This document shows positions 43,956 through 53,706 of a stretch of DNA of 64,000 bases, piece by piece (position 1 is the first letter of the stretch; the number at the start of each line of letters is the position of its first letter). Both the position numbers and the translations under genes were made by a program. The notes under the pieces are model-generated. The model saw nothing but the letters and a program-made list of their open reading frames with translations, ran no database searches and was not told the DNA's origin. Origin of the DNA: Lunatimonas lonarensis (GTDB taxonomy: Bacteria; Bacteroidota; Bacteroidia; Cytophagales; Cyclobacteriaceae); contig NZ_AQHR01000007.1 of NCBI RefSeq assembly GCF_000390185.1, positions 1 to 64,000 of the forward strand. Reading direction: 5' to 3'.

Positions 43956-45035
43956 TCAATAGCCAATTTTGGGCTTCATAAGGGTGGGGAAAGTCCACGC
44001 AAAATGGTGAACGGGATACACAATCGGTCGGGCTTCTCCGGCATAGCTACCAAAGGAATGATCATCATAAATTAATTCCATGGCTTCCATAAGGTTGCCG
44101 GGCCATAAAAAGGGCGAGCCCGGACGCTGATTTTCATACCAAGGCCAGTTCCCCGGCTCCTTTACGTAATGTAGCAGGTAGTCCAACCCCTTTTTTAACA
44201 AAGCCCCCTCGGTACCCCCGCGCAGTAAATCTGTACCTTCCGTCTGAAGCACCACCCAGCAGGCCGCCGTAATGGGAGCCAGCGAGAAATACGTGTACCA
44301 AAGCCCCCTATCCTGTCTGCGTACCTCCTCCGGCATGTGGCCATCTGACGCTATTTTGTGATCGAGGTCACTTCGGATCAAGCGAATGTTTTCCGCCATT
44401 TCGTTGGCATCTTCCAAAAACGCGGCACTTAATACAGACCCATACCGGCCCCAATCTGCCCAGTTGTTCTTGCGAAGGCGGATTTCATTGCAGGCCCGTC
44501 GGTACACATCGGCCACCCAGGGCTCGATCTGTTCAAGGTCTCTTTTTGATAAATAGCCCGCATCTTTTAGGAGCTGCGCAGCGATCACCATTCCAGGGCC
44601 TGAGTAGGACATCACCAACGGCCCATCTGCTTGGCTATACCCTTTGTTTGTGGTAGACCAGGCAAGCAGAAAGTAGCGGGATTTTTTGGCATACTTACGT
44701 TCGCCGGACAGCGCAAAAGCCAAAGCGGTGGCATATGCGTTGAACGAATCGGATTGAAGGCTTTTGGAGTTGTTGCGGTGACCATCCGGATCCACATAAA
44801 AACCAGGCACGGCAAAATCGGACAAAGCACGATGTTTTTGGGAGAGTGCGGTATCGGCATACGCCAGTAGCTGCTTGTAGGCCGAAAGATAAGGTTCCCG
44901 GGCTTCTTTGAGCTGCTTTTTCACAAATGAAACCTGAGATGAAGGATGCATTCCCTGTGCGTTCAGAAATGATGCTGAACTGAGCAACAAAGCGACTGTC
45001 CAAAAATATAGTCTTAAAGGACTGAATGAAATCAT
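43956..45035 (-). CDS. Alginate-lyase-fold protein
   Basis: A 359-residue secreted alpha/alpha-barrel lyase homologue of the PF05426 group (alginate and glucuronan lyases, PL5/PL38-like). The ATG at 45035 gives a clean signal peptide (MISFSPLRLYFW to LNAQG); a longer frame upstream runs through the terminator of susD and is not credible. The segments KNNWADWGRYG near 190 and RQDRGLWYTYFSLAPI near 240 carry the Asn, His/Arg and Tyr expected in the active site. It is the first gene behind susCD, so it probably belongs to the same regulon even though a terminator stands between. Confidence 0.82.
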   Translation of the reverse strand: MISFSPLRLYFWTVALLLSSASFLNAQGMHPSSQVSFVKKQLKEAREPYLSAYKQLLAYADTALSQKHRALSDFAVPGFYVDPDGHRNNSKSLQSDSFNAYATALAFALSGERKYAKKSRYFLLAWSTTNKGYSQADGPLVMSYSGPGMVIAAQLLKDAGYLSKRDLEQIEPWVADVYRRACNEIRLRKNNWADWGRYGSVLSAAFLEDANEMAENIRLIRSDLDHKIASDGHMPEEVRRQDRGLWYTYFSLAPITAACWVVLQTEGTDLLRGGTEGALLKKGLDYLLHYVKEPGNWPWYENQRPGSPFLWPGNLMEAMELIYDDHSFGSYAGEARPIVYPVHHFAWTFPTLMKPKIGY

Positions 45036-45124
45036 GACCAGGTTATAATGGGGTAAGGTGATTTTTACAGTAAAACACTCCGTGTGAAATATCAGAAATA
45101 TCGACGAAAAACATTCACCGCTCA

Positions 45125-45186
45125 TAAAAAAACCTGCTGATGCCGGTTTCTGAACAGCCAAGCCATTCGAACCTTCATCAGCAGGT
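45125..45186 (-). terminator. Terminator or attenuator behind susD
   Basis: On the minus strand ACCTGCTGATG pairs with CATCAGCAGGT (11 bp perfect, 33-base loop) and is followed by a run of seven T. Partial readthrough would keep lyase expression below susCD expression, a common layout in such loci. Confidence 0.75.
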
Positions 45187-45212
45187 AAGAATTCAATTAT
45201 GATATCCCGGAA

Positions 45213-47018
45213 TTAGTTCCAGCCCGGATTCTGACCCAGACTGGGGTTCTGTGCCAAATCGCTTAGAGGTATTGGCCATAAATAATCTTTGCTTTCATCA
45301 AACACCGGATTATCCCAGTCTGTATTTCTGTAGACGTCGATGTAGGTCTTTCCATTAGATGGATCTACACTTGTTCTAATGATAGCGTTGGGGAAACGAG
45401 CTTGCGCAGCTGCGTTCCATTGGATACCCATATCCTTTTTCAGCAACTTCCTGCCCTGCTTCCAGCGTCGGATATCGTCGTAGCGGAAACCCTCGCCCAT
45501 CAACTCGATACGACGCTCTCTACGAATCTCCACGATCAAGGAAGAAACTCCGTCGTTGGCATAGCGGGGATCCATGGGAGGATTTAGCGTAAGGTGTGGC
45601 ATGCCTACCCTGTCTCGAAGCTTGTTGATACTGGCATCCAAGTCTGCCTGTGTAATGGTACCCAGTTCAGCTTTAGCTTCTGCGTAATTCAAGAGCACTT
45701 CTCCAAAGCGAAGGATCAAAGCAGGAAATTCTCCCGTATCAAAGGCCTTACCGATCATATCGTCCGCGTTGTAATGCTTGATCACATGATACCCAGTAGA
45801 AGAAGTCCTACCTCCGGGCTGACCTGCAAGCCTTGGATAGGGCAAACCATCGGCATTGTGGTATTTGTAAAACGCTGCATCAGCTGGATGCAAGATCGTT
45901 TGCCTTAGCCGAGGATCCCGATTTACGAATACGTTCTCAAATACATCGTCCCCTTGGTATAAATTGGAGAGTGTAATGGGCAATCCATCCGTACAAAGAT
46001 AATCTTCGACTAAGTCACGGGTGGCCCCTCCTGTGTAAGAATAATAATCCTGTACGTGATTGGTACGGATACCAAGTACATAACGCCTCCACTGAATTAC
46101 TTCCGGGTTCCCGGTCAGATCCGCCAGTTGGCGATGAAATGAATTGTAGTCACGTTCTGGGTTTCCGGTAGTATAGATACTGTAAGGTCCATTGTCCATT
46201 AATGCCTTAGCCGCATTGGCCGCTTCGGTCAGCCAGGTATCGGCGTTGGGCAGTCCATGGTATTTCCTCCAAGTACCCTCAAATAGGCAAATGCGTGACT
46301 TAATCGCCAAAGCTGCCCAACGGTTTAGTCGACCGGGATTATTGCCATCTCCCCAGTTATTGGGAAGGTGGGTAGTGGCGAAGTTCAAATCCTCCAACAC
46401 CTTATCCATAACCTGTACTCTAGGAGTTCTTGCTGCGAAAAGCTCCTCTGAGTCAATGTTCAACTCCCTATCCACATAAGGCGCATCACCAAACATTTTG
46501 ACGATGTGGTGGTAAAACCACCCTCGGAACAAACGTGCCTCACCTACGTAACGATTTCGGATATTATCCGGAATATTTGCCCGGCCATAATTAGCCAACC
46601 CAATATTAACCGCTCGTACGAAGTTCCAACCCCTGAAACCGTACCATTGATTGGCTATCCCACCGGATGACGTGGGAACGATTTGCCTACCAGCCCGAAC
46701 CATTTGAAATGGCGCATGACGTTCATGATCTGGAGCCAAATTATCTGCAAATCCATCCAACATAAGGTATGAGGCAACTTGACTATCAAATCCCTGATGA
46801 TGCCCCAGCATAATCGGAATGTTAACATCATCCTGAGACATGTGATAAAACACATTGTTATAGGTGGCCAAATCATTGGCTGTGTTCCAGAAGGTTTCGT
46901 TACTTATCTGATCAAGAGGATACCTCTCCAGAAAGTCATCGTTACAGGCACCCAGCATAAGCAGGGAAACCAGCAAGAACCTAAATTTATATAGTTGCTT
47001 ATTCATCTGTATCTTCAT
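45213..47018 (-). CDS. susD: SusD/RagB family glycan-binding lipoprotein
   Basis: A 601-residue surface lipoprotein with lipobox LMLGAC (Cys25 from the first ATG; another ATG lies four codons later). It begins DDFLERYPLDQISNETFW, the usual SusD N-terminus, has TPR-like helices, and ends with LSDLAQNPSLGQNPGWN, the family C-terminus. SusD proteins form the lid of the SusC transporter and bind the oligosaccharide. It lies seven bases behind susC. The lyases downstream suggest a uronic-acid glycan as ligand. Confidence 0.95.
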   Translation of the reverse strand: MKIQMNKQLYKFRFLLVSLLMLGACNDDFLERYPLDQISNETFWNTANDLATYNNVFYHMSQDDVNIPIMLGHHQGFDSQVASYLMLDGFADNLAPDHERHAPFQMVRAGRQIVPTSSGGIANQWYGFRGWNFVRAVNIGLANYGRANIPDNIRNRYVGEARLFRGWFYHHIVKMFGDAPYVDRELNIDSEELFAARTPRVQVMDKVLEDLNFATTHLPNNWGDGNNPGRLNRWAALAIKSRICLFEGTWRKYHGLPNADTWLTEAANAAKALMDNGPYSIYTTGNPERDYNSFHRQLADLTGNPEVIQWRRYVLGIRTNHVQDYYSYTGGATRDLVEDYLCTDGLPITLSNLYQGDDVFENVFVNRDPRLRQTILHPADAAFYKYHNADGLPYPRLAGQPGGRTSSTGYHVIKHYNADDMIGKAFDTGEFPALILRFGEVLLNYAEAKAELGTITQADLDASINKLRDRVGMPHLTLNPPMDPRYANDGVSSLIVEIRRERRIELMGEGFRYDDIRRWKQGRKLLKKDMGIQWNAAAQARFPNAIIRTSVDPSNGKTYIDVYRNTDWDNPVFDESKDYLWPIPLSDLAQNPSLGQNPGWN

Positions 47019-47025
47019 TAATTGA

Positions 47026-50000
47026 TTAGAACGTTATCCTAACACCCAGCGTATAAATGCGTTGCATAGGGTACTCGATGGCTCCCGCATAAATCGCTTC
47101 CGGATCCAATGGCCTACGTATTGGAGAATACTCCCACAGGTTCATCCCGGCAAAGTACACATTTGCCTGCTGCATACCGATTGACCTAGTGATGTTGTAA
47201 GGAATATCATATCCTAGTGAAAGGTTTTTCAAGCGGATGTACCCGGCGTTCTGCAGGAATCGAGTCTGAGGCAGAATATTCTTCTTATCATTGGTAGATA
47301 TGTGGGGATGTGCGAAGTAAGCGTCCCGATTGTCTTCTGACCACGAATCATTGATGAAGTACCATTCTACGTGTCCCGCATTGAAAGGGAAGAACCAAGT
47401 CCAGTTACCGGAGGTTGGCCAGTGATCTCTTCTCCAAATCCCTTGAAAGAAGGCATTGAAGGTGAAGTTTTTCCACGCCAAATTGTTGTTGATACCGAAG
47501 CTTAAACGTGGCGTATTATTCCCAATTACTCTGCGGTCGCCTGGATTGGCAAGAGTCGCGTTTCCTGGCGTGATCCGTCCATCTCCGTCCAAATCCGCAT
47601 AGCGAATATCGCCGGGTCTCCAGTTTGCACCTAACGCAGATTGATTGGGCGCAGAAGCAACTTCGTCCGCGGTTTGGAAGATACCTACCGTCTCATAGCC
47701 CCATATCTCGCCGATTTTCTGACCTACGTAATATTGTGCGTTACCTCCCTCTGCAATGATATTACCTCCTGCGGCAGTTCCTGCGGGAATGGCACCGTTT
47801 GGATTATCAAACTTCGTAATCGTAGCTGTCCAATCGGAAAGCGCAAGGGTAACATCGTAGCTCAAGTCATTTTTCAAGCGATCCTTCCAGGTCAGAGCCA
47901 ATTCCCATCCTGTAGTTCTGGAATCAGCTGCATTCGCCTGTGGAGCCGCGGTTCCAAGTAGGGACGGATAGGTGGAGCGCATCAACATATCCTTGGTATC
48001 ACGTTGGAAAACGTCCAAGGATGCATCGATCTTCCCGCCAAGCATAGTAAAGTCCAATCCTACGTTTCTGGAAATCACCGTTTCCCAAGTTAGGGTTGGG
48101 CTAACCAATCCAGCAGGAGATACAAAAGGTGTACGAGCGGCACCGTTCATCATAAAGGCTGATTGGCCTATACCCATGGTAGGAATATAGGGATAGAACT
48201 GGTTGCCCAACAGCTGATTACCCAACTCACCGTAGGATGCCCTTACTTTCAACTCATCCAGCCAAGTACTGGTCCCCGCCATAAAGCTCTCGTTGGAAAT
48301 CCTCCAACCGGCTGAAACCGAAGGAAAGAAACCAAAACGGCTGTCTTTGGGAAAACGGGAAGTGCCATCGTAACGGGCGTTGGTTTCAAGCAAGAATCTT
48401 TCATCAAAAATATAATTAACCCGGTAGAAAGCACCCCTAAGTGCATTGTGGTTTTGGGCACCGAAGGTCTGCTGCATACCGATGGTCGCATTCAAATCCT
48501 GGACCAAGGGCGTGATCAGGGTGTTGTTTTGCGCGCGTACGAATTTGTTCTGTCCCCACTCTTGATTGAAACCAACCATGGCATTTAGGTTATGCTTTTC
48601 AGGCAGGGAAAACTCGTAATCGGCAAAGGCGTTGATTACGTAGTACTGATTAAAGTTGTTACGCTCGTCGATGAAATCGTTACCGCTAAACCCATTACTT
48701 ATCATTCCTGCCGGGTTTGTCAGGTTTGGTGACACAATCTCTATTTTACTTGCCACGTTTTGTTCGGCTCTATGGACAAAATTATAGGAGAAGTTACCTT
48801 GGATTTTGAGGCCTTTGACAGGATTCAAAACAGCTCCCTGGGTCATCCAAATGTCATTGTTAGTCCAAGTAGACCTACCTCCGTCTTTTAGGTAAGGCCA
48901 GAAGTTCGTACCACCAAAATACATACCTATAAACGGCTCATAGATCTCCCTGTCTCCTGGCGTTAAGTAATGGGGAAGGTCGGGAAACTGAATGGGCATA
49001 ATAGGGTTTACACGCGCCAGGGAGTTGATATTTACGTCCCAGTTATAAAAGTAAGGCTTGTCACTTCGCTGGGAGTTTATCACCACCTTCTCCTCCAGCG
49101 TCAACCATTTGTTTACTTTGAATTCACCTTTCATCAACACGTTGTAACGCTTGAAATTTTCGTTATTTACCGAAAGGTATCCATCCTTATTCAGGTGCCC
49201 GAAGGACACAAAGTAGTTGGAGTTCTCAGACCCTCCGGAAATGGACAAATCATGCTGTTGGGTGGGTGCCAGATTGATCATGATATCTTCCTGGTAGTTA
49301 TTGAACCCATAAAAGCGCAGCGTTCCATTTACCACGCCCCATTCGTTTTCCGGTATGGGGTTGTTTCTCCAGCGAAGGGTTCCGTCGATCATATCTTGAT
49401 CAAACTGGGGCCTGCCATTGGTTCTTTCAAAAGCCAAGTTTCGAGCCAATACAAATTCATGGGGATCGTTGATGGGATCCATGTTGAAAATAGGCTTGGC
49501 CAGGGAAAACTGACTGTTCAAGCTGACGGATACTTTACCCGCTTTACCACTTTTTGTGGTAACCAAGATCACGCCGAATGCAGCACGTGCACCGTATACA
49601 GCCGCTGCGGCAGCATCCTTCAACACAGATACACTTTCAATGTCGTTGGGGTTGATACGGTTTAGTTCCATAGGAACGTTATCCACCAAGATCAGGGGAG
49701 ATCCTCCGTTGATGGATTGGAATCCGCGCACGTTAAAGGCTGGGCTTTGTGACGGGTCACCGTTCCGGGGAGCGATGTTCAGGTTGGGAATTACACCCTG
49801 AAGACCTTCAGCCACGTTTGCGATGGGACGGTTCTGCAATCGCTCAGAGGTAGCCACACCTACCGCACCGGTCAAGTTAACCTTCTGCTGGGTACCGTAA
49901 CCTACCACCACGACTTCTTGCAGGGAGGAAGTAGCCTCTACCAAGGTGACATCAAGGATCCGCTGGTTTCCCAAGGAGATGGTTTGGCTTTCAAACCCGA

Positions 50001-50355
50001 TAAATGAGAACACCAAATTGACTCCCTCAGGTACGGTAATGGAGTACTTGCCATCCATATCGGTCGCAGTACCTAAATTAGTTCCCGGCACAGAAACCGT
50101 CGCGCCTGGGATGGGTTCTCCGTTTTGGTCACGTACGGTACCTGTCACGGTCACATCAAAGGCTTTCACCTTTAGGATCTCGTCCGTTTTCTTCGCCGAG
50201 GCGACGAGCGGCCTGTTCAAATTAAGTTTCTCCAGATTCGCATCCAGGGAAACTTGTTGTTGGGCAAGTAGATCTGTTGCCAGAAAAACCGTACCCACCA
50301 TCATTCCCGCCGAGAGAAGCCTCGACAGAAAGCGGTTTGGTAAACCTGTTTTCAT
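47026..50355 (-). CDS. susC: SusC/RagA family TonB-dependent glycan transporter
   Basis: A 1109-residue outer-membrane transporter. After the signal peptide (to LLAQQQ) come a carboxypeptidase-D-like regulatory domain (VTGTVRDQNGEPIPGATV, about residues 70-150), a TonB-box-like EVVVVGYGTQ near 150, the plug domain with NPNDIESVSVLKDAAAAAVYG near 240, and a 22-strand barrel ending in LGVRITF. No extra STN domain is present, so it is probably not of the anti-sigma-coupled type. It heads the polysaccharide locus and forms a pair with the following susD. Confidence 0.96.
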   Translation of the reverse strand: MKTGLPNRFLSRLLSAGMMVGTVFLATDLLAQQQVSLDANLEKLNLNRPLVASAKKTDEILKVKAFDVTVTGTVRDQNGEPIPGATVSVPGTNLGTATDMDGKYSITVPEGVNLVFSFIGFESQTISLGNQRILDVTLVEATSSLQEVVVVGYGTQQKVNLTGAVGVATSERLQNRPIANVAEGLQGVIPNLNIAPRNGDPSQSPAFNVRGFQSINGGSPLILVDNVPMELNRINPNDIESVSVLKDAAAAAVYGARAAFGVILVTTKSGKAGKVSVSLNSQFSLAKPIFNMDPINDPHEFVLARNLAFERTNGRPQFDQDMIDGTLRWRNNPIPENEWGVVNGTLRFYGFNNYQEDIMINLAPTQQHDLSISGGSENSNYFVSFGHLNKDGYLSVNNENFKRYNVLMKGEFKVNKWLTLEEKVVINSQRSDKPYFYNWDVNINSLARVNPIMPIQFPDLPHYLTPGDREIYEPFIGMYFGGTNFWPYLKDGGRSTWTNNDIWMTQGAVLNPVKGLKIQGNFSYNFVHRAEQNVASKIEIVSPNLTNPAGMISNGFSGNDFIDERNNFNQYYVINAFADYEFSLPEKHNLNAMVGFNQEWGQNKFVRAQNNTLITPLVQDLNATIGMQQTFGAQNHNALRGAFYRVNYIFDERFLLETNARYDGTSRFPKDSRFGFFPSVSAGWRISNESFMAGTSTWLDELKVRASYGELGNQLLGNQFYPYIPTMGIGQSAFMMNGAARTPFVSPAGLVSPTLTWETVISRNVGLDFTMLGGKIDASLDVFQRDTKDMLMRSTYPSLLGTAAPQANAADSRTTGWELALTWKDRLKNDLSYDVTLALSDWTATITKFDNPNGAIPAGTAAGGNIIAEGGNAQYYVGQKIGEIWGYETVGIFQTADEVASAPNQSALGANWRPGDIRYADLDGDGRITPGNATLANPGDRRVIGNNTPRLSFGINNNLAWKNFTFNAFFQGIWRRDHWPTSGNWTWFFPFNAGHVEWYFINDSWSEDNRDAYFAHPHISTNDKKNILPQTRFLQNAGYIRLKNLSLGYDIPYNITRSIGMQQANVYFAGMNLWEYSPIRRPLDPEAIYAGAIEYPMQRIYTLGVRITF

Positions 50356-50827
50356 AGAATTTGATTGTTGTTTAAGTTATTATAGGAATTGAGGTAATAA
50401 AAGAAGCTGGATCGCTTCAAATTAGGAGTTCGGTCGACATCTGTCATACGTAAATGGGTTTAGAGTTAAACTAACCTTTAGCAAAGTACCCATCACAAAA
50501 AAGAAAAACCTCCTAGCTTTTTAAAAAACAACTTGTATTCAATCAAATAGGTGATTTAAAAAATGTTATTTTTCTGTTATGGGTAATATTGCTAATTCTT
50601 TTTTCAGTGGGAAATTTATGACAAATTTTATAAACCAAAAACAGTTCGGGTTTTTTTTTCAAAAAACCGCTTAAAATAGTATGAAGCCGATTATACCAAA
50701 TATAAGAACCATAACACCCAAATAGACGTTTTTAATCGTTTCAAGTGCAATTTAAGATTGTTCATTCCTAAATCGTGGCCGTAGAAGGTTTCATCAGACA
50801 TAAAATTTCGAATCTACATGTAACGAT
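50356..50827. other. Upstream region of the polysaccharide locus
   Basis: About 470 AT-rich bases before susC. On the minus strand TATATTTG at 50704-50697 fits the -7 box but would give a leader of about 340 bases and lacks a well-spaced TTG. No regulator gene and no riboswitch were recognised here. Confidence 0.35.
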
Positions 50828-50871
50828 AAAAAAAGAAACCCCTTCTCCGTTTATTAGGGAAAAAGGGGTTT
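50828..50871 (-). terminator. Terminator of the Gfo/Idh/MocA gene at 50894
   Basis: AAACCCCTT / AAGGGGTTT pairs across an 18-base loop; on the minus strand it is followed by a T-rich tract. It stands about 25 bases past the gene stop. Confidence 0.8.
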
Positions 50872-50893
50872 TAAGGCAGCTTTAAAGCTAGTA

Positions 50894-52291
50894 TTAGGTT
50901 CTGTCCGCTGAGGGTTTCAAGTCAGTAAGCGTGGCGATTTTTACAGGCGCACCTCGCTCTATACTTCGTCTGGCTGCCACACCAACCAATACCGACATCA
51001 CGCCATCCCGAATACCGGCCGCATGCTTGTAGGGATCCTCCGCATCGGGGTTTTTAAATATCTTATCGTGTAGCCTGCGGTCTCCGCCCCCGTGGCCACC
51101 GCGCTCACTTACCACGTTGATAAATTGCGGCTTGTCAAAATTCTTATGGACAACCAACGGTTCCTGATTCATGTCATCCAGGTTTTGGTTCATTTCAGCA
51201 GAATGCAAGGCCTCCTGATCCAGGTTGTCTTTGCTCATGAAGGGAATATCCAACCAAGCGTCGATTCTCCCCTTATGCCCGTTGAAGGACACCTTCCAAC
51301 CCTCGTAGGGACTGTAGGTTGTTAACGAGTAATTTACAACCACCTTATTGGCATACTTGATCTGCGCCGACATCTTATCGTGGATATCGATCTCGTTTCG
51401 GTAAACGCACCCGTCGCGGGTATACCCATCGTGATGCTCGTTTTTCACGTAGAGGTTCATGTCATGCTGACTCTTCGTCACATCCCAGTAATATTGGCAC
51501 TTTGATTTATGCGCACAGGATCTACAACTCTTTCCACGGAAAGGGCCGTTGCTACCGTAGTGTTCCAAAGCCCCGTAAGCAAACACCTCTTCCGGATCCG
51601 AGTCCAGCCACCAGTTCAACAGATCAAAGTGGTGGGTAGCCTTGTGAACCCAAAGGGAACCGCCGTTTTCCGTCACGCCGTGCCACCTGCGAAAGTAGGA
51701 AGCACCGTGGTGTATATTCAAATACCAATGAAAATCAACGGATGTAATCTCACCAACTTCGTTGTTGTGAAGCAACTCCTTTATTTTCGTGATGTAGGGG
51801 CTCCAACGATAATTGAAACCCACAATCAGGTTTTTACTTGATTTCCTTTCCGCATCTAGGATTTGCTGACACTTGTTTTCATCGGTAGTAAGGGGTTTTT
51901 CTGTCAACACATCACACCCGAACTCCAAGCCTTTGATGATAAACTCGTGGTGGGTAGAGTCTTTGGTCGTAACGATTACCAGATCCGGCTTGGTTTTGGT
52001 AAGCATCTCGTCAAAGTTGACAAAAGTGGGACAGGAAACCCCCATATACTGTTTCGCAAATGCCAACCTGCCTGGGTTGATATCGCTAAGCCCTACAAAT
52101 TCCAATGAATCTCCGTACTGTTCTACAAGGCGCTTTCCCCAAAAGGAAATACCGCGTACCCCGGTACCTACGAGCACCACACGCATTTTTCTGTTCATGC
52201 CAAAGCCTGTAAAAGGAACCGCAAGCGCGGTACCTGCTGCCAGCATGCTCACTGAATGAAGAAAGGATCTTCGAGACAAGTTATTATCCAT
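50894..52291 (-). CDS. TAT-exported Gfo/Idh/MocA family oxidoreductase
   Basis: A 465-residue protein when started at the ATG at 52291, which gives the twin-arginine signal LSRRSFLHSVSMLAAG; a longer frame upstream has no merit. The Rossmann motif is VVLVGTGVRGISFWG, and EKPLTTDENKC near residue 130 is the family motif. WVHKATHHFDLLNWW near 210 resembles the catalytic segment with its His. A cysteine-rich stretch CRSCAHKSKCQYYW near 265 is unusual and could bind metal. It follows the glycan locus but is separated by a terminator; the substrate is unknown. Confidence 0.9.
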   Translation of the reverse strand: MDNNLSRRSFLHSVSMLAAGTALAVPFTGFGMNRKMRVVLVGTGVRGISFWGKRLVEQYGDSLEFVGLSDINPGRLAFAKQYMGVSCPTFVNFDEMLTKTKPDLVIVTTKDSTHHEFIIKGLEFGCDVLTEKPLTTDENKCQQILDAERKSSKNLIVGFNYRWSPYITKIKELLHNNEVGEITSVDFHWYLNIHHGASYFRRWHGVTENGGSLWVHKATHHFDLLNWWLDSDPEEVFAYGALEHYGSNGPFRGKSCRSCAHKSKCQYYWDVTKSQHDMNLYVKNEHHDGYTRDGCVYRNEIDIHDKMSAQIKYANKVVVNYSLTTYSPYEGWKVSFNGHKGRIDAWLDIPFMSKDNLDQEALHSAEMNQNLDDMNQEPLVVHKNFDKPQFINVVSERGGHGGGDRRLHDKIFKNPDAEDPYKHAAGIRDGVMSVLVGVAARRSIERGAPVKIATLTDLKPSADRT

Positions 52292-52704
52292 ATTTGGTTT
52301 CTTATTAATTGGTGTAATCATAAAATACAAGTCGGCCAGCAAATCTGTGCAAACGATTGCATAATAGGCAGAAATTCGGTTTTTGTCAATAATAAAATAG
52401 TCTAGACCTACACTCGACAGAGAAATTAGATCGCATTTTATCAAAATATATAATCGAAATTAAGAAAAATACAGTTTAATATTTCAATTTACAAAATATA
52501 CAACCAATAAGGAAGTATTTTTATTTGGCAAAGTGAAAGGCCTTACTTAAGGGCCCCTAGTGCTTATTTATAATGATTTTGGATAATTTTTCCTTCAATG
52601 TCCCGGATTACGAACCGAAAAAACTAACTTGGTAATCAAATGTCATCGGGATCCAACGAGTTCAATTTCCGGATCCGGTAATCTATAACCAAAAAACAAC
52701 AGGA
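52292..52704. other. Divergent intergenic region, no gene seen
   Basis: About 410 bases between two divergent Gfo/Idh/MocA genes, so both promoters should lie here. It is AT-rich. I see no clear TAnnTTTG box on either strand, no hairpin and no RNA gene. Confidence 0.45.
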
Positions 52705-53706
52705 ATGGATAAAATCAGATGGGGCGTTCTAGGTGCCGCCAAGATTGCCCGCGAGAAGGTAATCCCCGCCATGCAGGGTAAAGAAGGCTTTGAGATCACT
52801 GCTATTGCCTCCAGAAGTTTCGACAAGTCTAAAACGACAGCTGAGAATCTAGGTATAGCCAAGTACTACGGTTCCTACGAAGAGCTGATACAGGATCCCG
52901 ACATTGATGCCATCTACAATCCCCTGCCCAACGACCTCCACGTTTCCTACTCGCTTCAGTGTATCCAAGCCGGCAAACACGTCCTCTGCGAGAAACCCCT
53001 TGCCCTCCATGCCGATGAGGTACAGACACTGATCCATGCGAGGGATAAACACGGCGTCAAGGCAGGCGAAGCATTTATGGTAGCCTCTAACCCCCAATGG
53101 AAAAAAGCCAAATCCATCGTCCAAAGTGGCGAACTGGGGACACTTCGAGCTGTGCAGGGATTCTTTAGTTATTACAACCGACAAAGGGACAACATTCGAA
53201 ATATCGCCGAGAACGGTGGTGGAGGTGTTTGGGATATCGGATGCTATCCTGTGTTCACGTCTCGGTACGTTCTGGGGGAGGAACCTACACGTCTCGCCGC
53301 ATTGCTGGACGTTGATCCGGAGTTTGGAACCGACCGCGTTGGTTCCGTGATTATGCAATATCCATCGGTCCAGATGACCTTTACGATAAGTACCCAGTTG
53401 GTTCCCTACCAGCGAATGTTTTTTTACGGGGAGAAAAAAGCACTGGAAGTACGCATCCCTTTCAATGCGCCCATCGATCAGGCCAATGAACTTCATCTAC
53501 ATCATGGAGACATCGTAGGGCACAAGGTAGAGATCATACAGCTGCCGGTCAGTGACCAGTATACCGAACAAGCGGTAGAGTTTTCCCGGGCTATCCAGCA
53601 GGATCTTCCCGTACCGGTGAGTCTTGAATCCGCTTATCAAAACACGCGGATCCTGGAAGCAATCTTTCAGGCAGCCAAGGAGGAACGCTGGATCAACCTT
53701 ACCTGA
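52705..53706 (+). CDS. Gfo/Idh/MocA family oxidoreductase (cytoplasmic)
   Basis: A 333-residue NAD(P)-dependent sugar dehydrogenase homologue. It starts IRWGVLGAAKIAREKVIPAM, a Rossmann fold, has CEKPLALHADEV near residue 94, and GGGVWDIGCYPVFTSRYVLGEEP near 172, which resembles the D-xylose or glucose-fructose oxidoreductase branch (catalytic Asp and Tyr). No export signal. Its last eight bases overlap the end of the convergent nagA gene. Substrate not readable. Confidence 0.9.
   Translation: MDKIRWGVLGAAKIAREKVIPAMQGKEGFEITAIASRSFDKSKTTAENLGIAKYYGSYEELIQDPDIDAIYNPLPNDLHVSYSLQCIQAGKHVLCEKPLALHADEVQTLIHARDKHGVKAGEAFMVASNPQWKKAKSIVQSGELGTLRAVQGFFSYYNRQRDNIRNIAENGGGGVWDIGCYPVFTSRYVLGEEPTRLAALLDVDPEFGTDRVGSVIMQYPSVQMTFTISTQLVPYQRMFFYGEKKALEVRIPFNAPIDQANELHLHHGDIVGHKVEIIQLPVSDQYTEQAVEFSRAIQQDLPVPVSLESAYQNTRILEAIFQAAKEERWINLT

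Noticed and set aside
49946-50392. Open frame of about 148 codons on the plus strand opposite the susC start
   Set aside because: It is antisense to the well-supported SusC N-terminal domains, has no family features and mirrors the codon pattern of the real gene.
50697-50704. TATATTTG on the minus strand as the susC promoter
   Set aside because: It fits the -7 box but would give a leader of about 340 bases and has no TTG at the right distance, so I do not list it as a promoter.
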